A stretch of 38,161 bases of DNA from Stagonosporopsis chrysanthemi (GCA_022560025.1 JAFISE010000240.1:1-38161); one strand, 5' to 3'. Counted from the stretch's first letter, positions 1 to 10,577 are shown. Program-made: numbers and translations. The notes: generated by a model from the sequence alone, not told the origin.

Positions 1-879
1 ATTTCCTTTGTATATAATGACATCTCGTCTGATCTATAGTAAAGGTACTGATCAATCAATTCGATCACTGGAGTAGAGTCCCACAAGCTCGATAACAAAA
101 AGTAATTCTTTCTATACTCTTATATACTGCCTGTTTTATTATAAAAAGAAAAGGTTGTTATAATTATACTAATAGGTTAGAGATTATAACAAAAATTTAA
201 ATGTCTTCTTTTAGCTTAAAAAGCAGGTTAGGCTAGGACCTAGTAGAGTTTAAGAGCTTACTGCTGCCTCTGCTTAGCGCTGTGTTTTAAGAGTCTCTAG
301 CTACGTCTACCTAAGAGTAGCGTCTTAATTCTTAGCTCTTAGAGTTGCTTTAATTAGTGTTGCTGCTTTAGCAAGAGCTAGAGAGAGAATTACTTTAGAA
401 AAAGGAGGTTAGAGCCCTAATAACTCTTTACTGCAGTTCTACAGCAATCTTAGCTTCTTAAAAGTTAGAATAGCTTTCTGCGTAATAATCTATAGCTGCT
501 GCAAAGGCAGTAGTAATAGTATTCTATAGCTAAGTAATCTTGTAGGTCTTAGTAATATAGTATTAGATAGTATTAGAGACTTAGGGTTTAGAAGCGCTCT
601 TACTAAGGTTTAAGCTACTTAGAGAAGGTGCTTAATAATTTAGAACTCTCTAGAGCTGTTCTAAGGCGCAGTTATTAAGGTGTTAAAGAGACTTAGAGTC
701 TAAAGACTCTGTGTACTAAGAGGTTAAAGAGCTAGGGAGAGTAGAAAACTCTGTTATCTTTGCTACGCGCCTCTTTGCGCGTTGCGCAAAGAGTATAAAA
801 GAAGTTAGACGTGTCTTTAGAGTTGCTATAGTAGGCCTAGTTAATTTGCTAGGATTTTTAGAGCCTCTAGAAAGAGAAC
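1..879. repeat. RIP-degraded AT-rich repeat DNA
   Basis: No open reading frame of useful length is present. The stretch is dominated by TA, TAG and TTA words with very few CpA-rich words, the composition left by RIP. It lies beyond the 3' end of the minus-strand pogo relic and probably includes that element's C-terminal coding part and 3' end, but I could not find the matching terminal inverted repeat. The first 100 bases are less mutated and end in TAACA, which resembles the end of an LTR; that reading is weak. Confidence 0.6.
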
Positions 880-2042
880 CTAAAAATTAAAAAGTTAGTG
901 TTTAGTATAAGTTAGAAGGGCGCTATACTTATTACTTTAAAAGACTTAAGTATTAACCTCTAAGTAAACGTGCTTATCTAGGCCTTCTAGAATAGGTAGA
1001 AGAAGTTGCTCTTCTTAATTACTAATAGTCTCTAGCTATTATAGAGGTGTGTTATAAGCTTCTTTAAATACGCAGTTAAGAGAGGCTTAAATAATACTAC
1101 GTCTAACAGCTGCAGCATATAAGTTAAGTAAAAAGGAAGAATAGCTAGAAGTATTTTATTCTAATTACAGTAGTTAATAAAGTCTATTATTATATAAGAT
1201 CTATAGCTGTTAAAGATTAAGAAACACTACTTTTTTTACGCCTTAGTCTTAGTAAAGCAATTAAACACCTGTTAAAGCTAAGCAAGGCCTATATTATTGT
1301 TAGTCTAGCTAGTAGGTAAGAAAGAAACAAGTACATTGTGTACCCCTAGCTCTATCTCTTCTACCTAGCTTAATTGCAAGGTACTGTTAGCAGACTTGTA
1401 GAGGAGACCTAGTAGCAGTGCTGTCTTATTGCTGCACACACAGGCTAGCAGCATTACCTATGCTTAATTACTATTTTAAAGTAATGCCTTAACCTTTCTC
1501 TTCTCTTATATCTGCCTACTAAACATATGTTTAGTTCTAGTAGTAATCTTAATTATAAAGCCCTTTTTATCTATATTGTATATATAGCAGCTGTTAACCT
1601 TATATTTAGTAATCTTGCGTTATAGTAGTTTAAAGTAGAGCTCGTACTTTTAATATAAATCAGCGTTGTAACAATTAGCGTCTATACTTGTTAAGTATTA
1701 AGAGATAAGATAGATAGAGTAGTTGTTAATAAACTAAGTAACCTAGCTCTTGCTTACACGTTTCTTAGCTACAGATAATGCAAAATTTTGTATCATCTCT
1801 CTTGTAGGAGATATATAACAAGCAGTAAGCTCTTCTATATACTTTACAAGCTCTGCTTCTTGTTGTAGGGTGAGCTTCTGCTAGTTGAGGTTCTTGATCT
1901 CTGGAGGTGCCTGAACACCCCTATGTCTCCGCGCCAGCGTTAAGCAATCAACAGCAAACTGATCAGCAATTGTTTGATATACAAGTTTCTCTCCTGCTTC
2001 CAGCGCTTCAATCGCTGCAAGCGCATCATCAATAGGTGCCAT
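880..2042 (-). pseudogene. pogo/Fot1-type transposase relic, copy 1 (RIPed)
   Basis: Read on the minus strand from the ATG at 2042, the first about 50 residues form an intact Psq-type helix-turn-helix start (MAPIDDALAAIEALEAGEK..., then a TLARRHRG helix) typical of fungal pogo/Fot1 transposases. From about 1885 downward stops accumulate, but DDE_1 signatures survive: YIYNIDKKGF near 1549-1590, a YRSYIIIDFINYC block near 1150-1205, and LQLLDVVLFKPL near 1075-1125. The family cuts and pastes DNA into TA targets. RIP has destroyed the C-terminal five-sixths while the N-terminus is clean. A second RIPed copy of the same element lies at 8880-10722. Exact 3' end uncertain. Confidence 0.75.
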
Positions 2043-2087
2043 GGTTGTTGAGTTATGACGCGTTGAAGATAGATGCTTGTTTTGGTG

Positions 2088-2167
2088 ATCGGGCGTCACG
2101 CGAATCCGGGCGTCACGCGCACAGACACGGTAGGGTGGCCGACTCGCTTGCGTTGCCGACTCGCTTA
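2088..2167. repeat. Terminal/subterminal repeats of pogo copy 1
   Basis: Upstream of the transposase start lie two direct repeats: CGGGCGTCACGCG at 2090-2102 and 2107-2119, and GCCGACTCGCTT at 2138-2149 and 2155-2166. The second pair matches, allowing C/T changes, the doubled GCGACTTGCT at 17709-17737, which ends another pogo element whose transposase has the opposite orientation. That is what terminal inverted repeats of one family should show. The exact outer boundary is not fixed. Confidence 0.6.
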
Positions 2168-2848
2168 ACCAGCACTTTATACTTGTGCGTCTTCTTTGCT
2201 TGTTCGATTGTTCTATTGTTATTCCAATTTAGTACATCATAGAACATCGTGGGATTCCTTAGGACATACGTGACATCTTCAAATGTGGCTTTCAGCCAAG
2301 CCTTTGGAACATGCGGGGTTCTCTCGTCAATGGTCCTTGATGCTGACCTTCTTGATGACATACGTTTTGACCCATGGGTTGTCGTCCTTCATTAATTCTC
2401 TTATCTTCCACCGTGCCCCTTTTGAGGTTCGTAAAAACCTCAATGATTTCCTCACTGTTTACCTTGCACTTCTGATTAATTCATCGCACTATCACAATAC
2501 CTACGGGCTGGACAGAGTCACAGGAAGGAATTCTGTGCGTATATCTTCAGCGTCGTGTATTAGAGAGTCGGGGATCTCACGCAATTGCACACTCATCGGC
2601 GTTAGAAGGCCGGTCCATTATTCGTAGGGCATCGGCATATTTTGATCAACATCGGACCCCGACCTACACTCTCGACTTGCGAAGTTTGTCTGTGAAACTC
2701 TCCGAACTTGAACGTAAGGCTCTATAAAGCGGAGACATTTTTGCAAATACTGTAATAGTTGTCTTATCATTTCTTCATCGCAGAGCCGCAATTGACATTC
2801 TATACGAGCAAGACTTGACTTATACACCCATCCCTTATTCCAATCACT
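2168..2848. other. Intergenic and promoter region of the dioxygenase gene
   Basis: GC-balanced DNA between the transposon end and the dioxygenase start. Overlapping short open frames exist on both strands (for example 2113-2361 minus and 2283-2627 plus), but none shows a domain or a convincing start and splice pattern, so I do not call a gene. The 3' half should hold the dioxygenase promoter. Two CGGCG/CGGCA-type motifs lie at 2597-2604 and 2629-2642. Confidence 0.5.
2629..2642 (+). promoter_or_regulatory. Candidate cluster regulator site upstream of dioxygenase
   Basis: GCATCGGCATATTT differs by one base from GCATCGGCGTATTT at 20319-20332 in the synthase/P450 divergent promoter. It lies about 210 bp before the dioxygenase ATG, with a partial copy (CGGCGTTA) at 2597-2604. 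CGG-containing sites are typical of Zn(II)2Cys6 regulators of fungal secondary-metabolite clusters. The match is seen; the binding role is inferred. Confidence 0.45.
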
Positions 2849-4214
2849 ATGGCGAGCAACTTCAAAATTGAGCCTCTGGTCCATCCTGAAGGGAAAACAT
2901 GCAAGGTACGAGTCTTTAAGCCTGTACAATATAACTATTATGCACAATCTTTGCTAACGATACTTTGCCTAGTTTGGTGCTGTCATCACTGGCCTTGATC
3001 TGAACAACTTTACTGAACAGATAGTGGCTCAGTTGGAGAAAGCGATCTGGGAGCATAAACTTCTCATTGTTAAAGACCAACACAACCTTAAACCGAAGCG
3101 TGCCTGGGAATTGCTGCAAGCGCTCGATCCAGAAATGATCGTTGAGGACGACGACAAATTGATGGATTTATTTCACCCCCACCAGTGGTTTAAAGTAAGT
3201 CAACAGTAGAATAAAAAATCAACAACCTAAGAAAGTCAGTAAAGTGCTAATATATGTTAAGGACTCCTTCCAATCTATTAAGGTCCCTGATGGGGGTTTG
3301 TTTTACTTTATTGGGAAAGGCCCCCAAGACGACCCGCGCTACGGCAAACCAGGTCTAGACATGGGTGGCACTAATGTCAACCATTACTACAGCGTACCGC
3401 TCTCAGAAGAGGACTTTGAAGCCGGACGTACCCGTTTCCACGTGTGGTACATGAACGGATTTTATTGGCGACACGATATTACCAAGTGTACTATTTTCCG
3501 ACCGATCAAGTTTCCTACCAAAGGCCTGGATATGCAGACTGTAGAATGGGCTGACGGCTCAGGAATGACTATGGAAGTTAAGCCAGGACGTCAGGCGTTT
3601 CTAGACGTTGAACAGTTGTATGACATGCTGAGCGAGGAGGAGAAGAGAATGGCAGACCATAGTTGGGCTGAGTACAATTACTTGCCATTCGAGAATTTGA
3701 AGGACTGCCATTACGCTCCGAACGGCCTAGGTGTGGTATCCGAGGGCAGAGAGCAGCCAGACGAAGAGCTGCTGAAGCTAGGAGGGGCAAGTAAAGACTG
3801 GCAAAAGAAGGTATGTTTATGGATGAAGCTTCATCTAATTAACCACTAACGTTGTAGTATCCGCTGGTCTGGGTTAACCCCGTTACTGGCAAGAGGTCAT
3901 TTCAGTGTATGCATCACTTGGTTCGTCGGTTATTTATCCGCAATGGCCCAGATGAAACTCCAAAGATCATTGATGACTTACGCGAAGTAAGGAATTTTTT
4001 GGATAATATCCACAGCAGAATTATTAAGCCTGAGCATATCTGGGTAGGTCCAGGGGAAGAGCAGGACTTGGTTATATTCGGGAGCCATGGCCTGCTCCAT
4101 TCGAACATCGACTATCCTGCTAGTTGGGGTGTTAGGACGATACACCAGGCCTTCATGCCTACAAGTAAGCCGCCCGTAGGGCCGGTGCCCATTCCAGAGC
4201 TTCCGAAACACTAA
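2849..4214 (+). CDS. XanA-like Fe(II)/2-oxoglutarate dioxygenase (TauD/TfdA fold), altered HxD motif
   Basis: Four exons: 2849-2905, 2973-3194, 3262-3810 and 3858-4214, giving 394 residues. Introns of 67, 67 and 47 nt are GT-AG with CTAAC or CTAAT branch points. Exon 3 carries the block typical of fungal XanA-like dioxygenases (GRTRF, DGSGMTMEVKPG, LYDMLSEEEKRMADHSW); exon 4 has the VNPVTGK motif, GLLHSNIDYP with the expected distal iron-binding His357, and GVRTIHQ with the expected 2-oxoglutarate-binding Arg369. The family normally has W-H-x-D-A for the first two iron ligands; here the position reads WYMNG (Tyr156, Asn158). No other HxD stands nearby. In fusicoccane clusters, 2OG dioxygenases tailor the hydrocarbon skeleton, and such a role is inferred here. 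The enzyme may be inactive or may work differently. A gypsy fragment begins about 33 bp after the stop. Confidence 0.85.
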
Positions 4215-4246
4215 ACAGACAATATAATTGTCATATATCTTGCTCA

Positions 4247-5620
4247 GATCAGAACGTTCTCTCGGCTACAACCACTGTACTGGCTGCCGCTCGCCTCGTT
4301 AATGTGCAACTAACACTGCCAGCCTCCCCAAAATCTGAGAAGAGAGTCCGCTTTACCGTTGACCATGTTGTCCGCGTGTTCCTAATTATACGTGCCCGTG
4401 CTATAGGAAGTCCCGAACCAGCAGTGCCAGAACCAGTCTGTCCGATACTGCCACCCAGGAGAACTGCACCGTTACTACCGCCAACTACAAAGGATCTGTT
4501 CACAAAAGGATACCAGAACGATGAAGAAGCGGAATCTATACTACATTCCCTCCGCACTAGACAGAGTCCTCACAAGAGGATCATACTCGCCAGTTTCGTA
4601 GAGCGCGAAGGCTACCTGTACCGCCGAGACCAACTGTACGTACCTGATGACCCCGAGCTACTATGGATGTACCACGAGAGCCCTTTTGCCGGCCATATGG
4701 GTCGATCCAGCGCCTAAGAAGCCCTGTCCCGAGAAGACTACTGGCTTGGAATGATAGATTACGTTGAGCCATGGATCCGGAACTGTCACACTTGTAGACA
4801 AATTACGATATCAAGAGTGGCGAAACAAGGAGTCCTAAAACCACTGCCGATATCTGGCTGACCCTAGCAAGACCTGTCGATGGATTTCATCACGCACCTA
4901 CCCGAGAGTGGTGGATTTCATGCTCTCTTAGTTATAGCAGACAGACTCACCAAGATGAAGCACTTCATCGCTTGCAACGGAATTTGCGACGCCGAGGAAG
5001 TAGCGCGCCTATTTACGAAGTATGTTCTGGAAACTGAATGGCCTGGCCCACAGTTTGTATCGGAATTTTGGAGCCATCTGACCCAACGCCTGGGGACCTA
5101 GTCTCTCATATCAACTACGTACTACCCGGAGACTGATGGACAAACCGAGAGAGCAAACTCCCTCCTGGAACAGTACTTACAAAGCCAAGTTTCATACCTA
5201 CATGATGACTGGGCGAGATGGCTATCGCTAGCTGAATCTGCGGTGAACAATGCCAACAACGAAAGTGTCCGCACAATGCCGTTCTTCGCAAATTATGGCT
5301 TTCACCCCCGCCTGGAATTTGAGCTTGTCAAACCAAGCCGACAGCCCGCTGCACGAGACGCCGAAGACCTTGCCCTAAAGATGAAAACTGTCCACGAGTA
5401 CTTACGATCTGAGATCTGCGTTATGCAAGCCCAGCATGAGAAGTATGCCAACAGGGAGCGCAGCCCCGCCCGCCGACTCTAGGGGAACGGCCTAGTCTGG
5501 TTAGACGTCCGGAATATTAAGACCACCCGCCCGCAGATGAAACTAGACTGGAAGTTCATAGGTCCCTTCAAGGTCATTCAAGCTGTTAGCCCGTCCGGTG
5601 TATTCGTATGACTTATAAGT
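4247..5620 (+). pseudogene. Ty3/gypsy pol fragment (integrase part), not RIPed
   Basis: The frame is open from about 4247 and continues as the region between RNase H and integrase. The HHCC zinc-binding module is visible (HESPFAGHMG ... CHTC, about 4675-4800) but is cut by a stop at 4715-4717, with more stops near 4860. The integrase core follows: MDFITHLPESGG with the first catalytic Asp (4880), ADRLTKMKHF, then GPQFVSEFW, and after a stop at 5099 the PETDGQTERAN block with the catalytic Glu, then FFANYGFHPR and the C-terminal LVWLDVRNIKTTRP segment. The second catalytic Asp, normally just before RGPQF, is missing: LETEW runs straight into PGPQF. The element is 5'-truncated and dead, yet its base composition is normal, so it appears not to have been RIPed. 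Confidence 0.85.
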
Positions 5621-5900
5621 TGAAGGGATCAACATAGCTTTGATGTCTTCGTGAGCGGAGCTAGCTCTTTTTCGAGCTGAAAGAGAGTGCGCAAGTACGC
5701 AAGATTGACTCACTCTTTTTCTTAGATGCCGTAGTAAGCAGAGTGATGTAAAGAAATTACGGAATAACTGTGCGAAGGGACGGAGGGAACAAGAGAGACA
5801 ATGTGAAAAGGGCAATATGAAAGGTAGGTCTGCGAGCCCTATCTTGGTGGCGATCAATTTTTAGTACAGCGCGCCTCTATTCCGCTAGCACTGTCAAACA
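5621..5900. repeat. Probable 3' untranslated part or LTR remnant of the gypsy fragment
   Basis: Sequence directly following the integrase C-terminus has no matching coding frame. It contains a purine-rich run near 5775-5815. Position and composition suit the end of the gypsy element and perhaps part of an LTR, but no second LTR copy is present in the window to define boundaries. A minus-strand open frame at 5543-5857 shows no recognisable domain. Confidence 0.35.
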
Positions 5901-7044
5901 AACGGGATGTTGAAAGCCCGTTGATGGTCGTTTTGGGGCTGTGGTGGAGGTTGCGGCAACGGAGAACTTGTTTTCAACGTCGTTTGGCTGTATGTGGAAT
6001 CAATGGCAAAATTTGTAATAGATATCGTAATTGGCTTCATTCAATCTTAGAATAACTTTTACATGGAGGTCATTGAGCTGATCAATCCCTAGACTTTTAG
6101 TGTTAGCTAACAGTTTTTCGATCTCTGTATAGTTACATGCTAGACTACCTTGAGATTGGGGCACCTTGAGACTTACACGAGCTTCAATAGTAACGTGACA
6201 CGTCCCCGCAGCCGCTAAGGGACATCTTCGTCCCGGAGCCCGGGACAGTGTTCATTGTGACTTCACCGCCAGCGACAGAGACGCTGTAGCAAAGGTCTAG
6301 TAAGAGCTCGGTTGTTTCGGACCTGTTGGCGCTGTCTATGTTGGGGGTAGAGCCGTCTGCGTGCGTGCACGGGAGGCGTGGTGGTGAAGTGCTTGCATGC
6401 GCTGCAGATGCCTGGGAACTTTAAGACGAGCTTGGTGCGTTATTCAAATATTTTGAGTTGTAGGACGAGTACGAACTCCAATTGCTGGTACAGAGGTTTT
6501 ACGTGTAGCTGGGGCGGTCGAGTATGGTGGACTCTAGGGTACTCGAGCTATTGGTGTTGTTTGCCATCTGTGGTGATCATGTACATCTCCGTGCGTAGTG
6601 GTAGTTGACCACTGCGACTACAAGATGCCAATTCCCATACTATAGCCCAATACTGTCAACGGGCGCGACTTTCCCGACGCGACCGTGCGCCTCGGTGACA
6701 CTGTGGCTCGCACATCCCCGGGGTCCATGATAGGCGACTGCGCTATGTGCGCGTAGATGGCGTCGCAGACCCGCAGGTCCTAGTCAAGGGCCTTAATCGA
6801 GTACATTGCCGAGAGTTCGGATAATATGTGGCGAATGCCGACCACTTATCATGGGAGCAAGCAGCGTCAATTGGCTGTGCGGCGGCTAATAGCGTGGGAA
6901 TGGCGCTGAGGTAGGAGATCAAATTGTATGGTCACCGGAGGAGTCGGCTCCATCCTGAGTTTGTACTTGTCTATGACCAGTGGCACGTTTGCTATTCAGC
7001 TACTAAGAAGTGAGCGGCGTCTAATTTTCCTCATCCTGTTGAAC
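5901..7044. other. GC-balanced stretch without a recognisable gene
   Basis: About 1.1 kb of normal composition. The longest frames are under 80 codons. On the minus strand there are short stretches in shifting frames that could be a decayed gene (around 6150-6420 and 6600-6950), but I recognise no domain and cannot splice a continuous product. The RIPed block begins sharply at about 7045. Confidence 0.4.
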
Positions 7045-7787
7045 GCGCAAGGCAGTGTCTAAGACTACTAATACTAGTATTATTTTATCTATATTAACGT
7101 ATCGTGTCTGTGCGCGTAATGCGCTGAACTACCAAAATAGCTTACTCAAAAATAAGGCTATAGAGCTACATATAATAGTTATTATTACGAGATATTTTAT
7201 TAGAGTACTCTATAGACCTATGCAACAATATTCTCTTATATATTCTACTTATATAGAGTTGCTGTTTAGCTGCTATAAGTAGGCTAGCAAGCTAAGTACC
7301 CCTGTGTACTTAAAGTCTCTAGCTTTAGGTAGATATAACTCTATAAATCCTTAAGATACAGCTTAGTAATATATTACATAGTTGAATGCACTAAGCTAGA
7401 GGTTTTAAACAAGCTTTTTTTTTACTTAATTTAGATTAGTTTTAGCTTAGTTATATTGCCTAGGATAGCTAGATAGTTTGTACTACCTTTACTTCTACCT
7501 AATTCTAGAGTCTATAAACTCTCTATAAGTTCTAAGCAATATATCTAAGCTAAAACTATTCTAGATTAGAGAAGTAGTAGCTCTTTTAAGAGCTCTAGCT
7601 TAGCGCATTCTATTATATAATATATTACTAAGCTGTATCTTAAAGAACTATAGAGTTATATATATCTAAAGTTAGAGACTCTAAGTATATAAGAGTACCT
7701 AGTTTACTAGCCTATTTAAGCCTATTATTTTATAGTAGAGTAGCTAGTTTAAGACTAAGATATAGTAGAGAGAGTAGCTACTCTTTC
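7045..7787. repeat. RIP-degraded repeat DNA
   Basis: AT-rich, TAG- and CTA-rich sequence without coding potential. The 40 bp at 7281-7320 match 23103-23142 with only A/G differences and look like the RIPed copy of a mobile-element end. No other structure identified. Confidence 0.6.
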
Positions 7788-8445
7788 TATTAGAACATAG
7801 CTTAGGCTACTAAGCTAAACAAGTACTAAAAAGGTTAATAGTACTTATAGACTATAAGTACAGGCTTAGAGTAGTACTATATTATTACTATTAGCCTAGC
7901 TACAGTCTAATAGTCTAGAGCTTAATAGCTAAGAGCTTAATAATATCTCTCTTTTATAAAAGTGCCTAACCTAAGTACTTAATACTAGGCCTTCTAGCAG
8001 ATAGTAGCTATAGCTAGACTATACTAGCTTAAAGGTACCTTAGCTCTTTACGTGTAAACTACTTATATAAGTAAGCTAGCTCTTAGCTAATCTTAGACTT
8101 ATAAAAGTAAAGTAAAAGCTTAGAAGTAGTTATATAACTTTATCTAAACTTTAGATTGTTTAGTAGTAGCTTAGAGGTAGTTGTATGTTTCTCTATCTAG
8201 GCAAGCTTAGAGGCTACTATAGTGTAGCAGTATATCTTCTTATTCTACCTAGAATTAAACTTATACTATTAAAGTAGTCTATAAGTACTTTATTAGAACC
8301 TAGCCTAAGCTACTAAGCTAAATAAGTACTAAAAAGGTTAATAGTACTTATAGACTATAAGTATAGGCTTAGAGTAGTACTATATTGTTACTATTAGCGT
8401 AGCTAGGGTCTAACAGTCTAAGGCCTAACAGCTAAGAGCTTAATA
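7788..8445 (-). mobile_element. Short non-autonomous LTR element (TRIM-like), copy 1
   Basis: Two direct repeats of 155 bp (7788-7942 and 8291-8445) flank a 348-bp interior and are bounded by the direct repeat CTTTC at 7783-7787 and 8446-8450, a 5-bp target duplication as made by LTR-retrotransposon integrases. The repeats begin TATTAG and end TTAATA, consistent with RIPed TG...CA ends. The interior has no room for gag or pol, and no long frame is seen. In reverse complement, the LTR and interior match the element at 9674-10577, so this copy lies in the opposite orientation. It must have been moved in trans. Confidence 0.8.
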
Positions 8446-8879
8446 CTTTCTTAGCTTCTTACTACTCTTATTCTTAGCTATCTTGTACTATAGAGTCTTG
8501 ATTTTAAGCTAATCTTTAAGAGAATAAGTTAAAGAACAGCTTCTACTAGTATTAGAAGCTTAGAAAGAAGGCTTAGTATATAAGGTGTGCACTGCTAAAA
8601 GCTATTACTAGTATAAACTAGATAAATATAATAGAAAATAGCTATAGTATAGTAACTTGTTAATTATAAAGGCTATAGATAAAGCCTAGCTAGCTCTAGT
8701 TCTACCTTGTAGAGTTTTTATACTCTGCTATAGAAGTAAGATAGCTCTGCTACAGAGCTCTAGTAAGTCTAAGCCTAAGGTATGTAAGTGCTAATACGCT
8801 AGTTGTTAGCCTAGCCTGTTATATAGCAATCTAGTAAAGAATAATATTAGCTTAGATAGGTATTATCTCTATTATTTTT
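8446..8879. repeat. RIP-degraded repeat DNA between elements
   Basis: AT-rich mutated DNA between the first TRIM-like element and the second pogo copy. It does not align by eye with the corresponding part of pogo copy 1. No gene seen. Confidence 0.5.
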
Positions 8880-9673
8880 AGACTTAAGTATTAACTTCTA
8901 AGTAAATACACTTATCTAGGCCTTTTAGAATATATAGTAGAAGTTACTCTTCTTAATTACTAATTGTCTCTAGCTATTATAGAGATATATTATAAGCTTA
9001 ATTAAATACGTAGTTAAGCAAAGCTTAAATAATACTACGTCTAATAGCTATAGTATATAATTTAAGTACAGTAATAGGAAATTTAAAGATATCTTGTTCT
9101 AACTAAAGTAGTTAATAAAGTCTATTATTATATAAAATCTATAGCTATTAAGGATTAGAAAATACTTTTATCTCTGTACCTTACTCTTAGTAAAGTAATT
9201 AAATACCTACTAAAGCTAGGCAAAGCCTATATTATTATTAGTCTAGCTAGTAAATAAAGAGAAAATAAGTATATTATATACTTCTAGCTATATTTCTTCT
9301 ACCTAGCTTAGTTATAAAGTACTGTTAGCAGACTAGTAGAGATAGTATAGTAGTAGTACTGTTCTATTACTATATACATAGGCTTGCTATATAACCTAGG
9401 TATAATTACTATCTTAAAGTAATACTTTAATTTTTTTTTTTTTATATCTACTTAGTAAATATATGTTTATTCTTGTAGTAATCTAAATTATATTTCTATT
9501 TTTATCTTTATTTTATATATAGTAGCTATTAACCTTATATTTACTAATCTTATATTATAGTTGATTAAAGTAGAGCTTATACTTTTAATATAAATTAGCA
9601 TTAGAATAATAAGTATCTATACCTATTAAGTTTTAAGAGATTAGATAAATAAAGTAGTTATAAATAAAATAAG

Positions 9674-10577
9674 TATTAGGCTCTAGCTATTAGACTCTAG
9701 CTAGGCTGACAGTAATAATATAGTACTACTCTAAGCCTATACTTACAGTCTGTAAGTACTGTTAACCTTTTTAATACCTATTTAGCTTAGCAGCTTAGGC
9801 TAGGTTCTAATAAAGTACTTATAAACTACTTTAATAGTATAATAATACAAGATGCTAAAGAAATCTAAAAGGTATAGGTATCTACTACAAAGTATATAAA
9901 AGTACTAAGATAAACTATAAGACTAGATTTCTATTCTTATAGGTTTTGTATAAAAGAATACTTTAAAACTATCTATCTAAACTCTATAGAGACTTTTCTT
10001 CTTATATCTAGAAGCTTAGAGAAGATTGTACTAAGGACTAGTTAGAAGACAGACCTAAGTTAGGTAGTTATTAGGTAGTATAAAGTAAGCTTAGAGAACT
10101 AGGCTTGTTCTTACAAATAGTGTAAGTTTAATCCTAAGTAAGATAGGAAGATATACTGCTGTAGTAGCTTCTAAGCTTGCCTAAATAAAAAGACAAGTAA
10201 CTACTTCTAAGCTGCTAATAAATAACCTACAGTCTAGGTAGAGTTATATAACTATTTCTAAGCTTCTACTCTACTTTTATAAGTCTAGAATTAGCTAAGA
10301 GCTAGCCTGCTTACGTAAGTAGTTTACATATAAAGGACTAAGGCACTTCTAAGCTAGTATAGCCTTGCTATAGCTGCTAGCTGCTAGAAGGCCTAGTATT
10401 AAGTGCTTAGGTTAGGCACTTCCTTAGAAGAAGGATATTGTTAGGCTCTAGCTGTTAGACCTTAGCTAGGCTAATAGTAACAATATAGCACTACTTTAAG
10501 CCTATACTTATAGTCTGTAAGTATTATTATTTTATTTAGTGCTTGTTTAGCTTAGTAGCTTAGGCTAGGTTCTAATA
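9674..10577 (+). mobile_element. Short non-autonomous LTR element (TRIM-like), copy 2, with inner insert
   Basis: LTRs of 139 bp each (9674-9812 and 10439-10577) are flanked by the target duplication ATAAG (9669-9673 and 10578-10582). The 5' LTR begins TATTAGGCTC and the 3' LTR begins TGTTAGGCTC; both end TTCTAATA, so TG...CA ends have been partly RIPed. A purine-rich run (GAAGAAGGA) lies just before the 3' LTR, where a polypurine tract is expected. The 626-bp interior matches the 348-bp interior of the element at 7788-8445 once a 274-bp insert (9842-10115) is removed. It sits inside pogo copy 2. Confidence 0.85.
9842..10115 (+). mobile_element. MITE-like insert, copy 1
   Basis: This 274-bp segment is absent from the sister LTR element. 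It is flanked by AATAGTATA (9833-9841) and AATAGTGTA (10116-10124), a 9-bp direct repeat with one G/A difference, as expected of a target duplication later hit by RIP. The outer ends are imperfect inverted repeats (ATAATACAAG against GTAAGAACAAG read from the other end). An inverted copy lies at about 10724-10999 and a third, truncated copy at about 26540-26745. Confidence 0.6.

Noticed and set aside
1..120. Possible LTR end at the left edge (ends TAACA)
   Set aside because: No second copy or target duplication is available in the window, so it was kept only as a remark.
2113..2627. Overlapping open frames on both strands upstream of the dioxygenase
   Set aside because: They lie in different frames, carry no recognisable domain and overlap the transposon end and promoter; no splice pattern joins them.
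2849..4214. Calling the dioxygenase a true xanthine dioxygenase (xanA)
   Set aside because: The family resemblance is clear, but the first iron-binding motif is altered and the gene shares a promoter motif with terpenoid genes, so the substrate cannot be assumed.
5543..5857. 104-codon minus-strand frame
   Set aside because: It overlaps the gypsy integrase C-terminus on the other strand and shows no domain.
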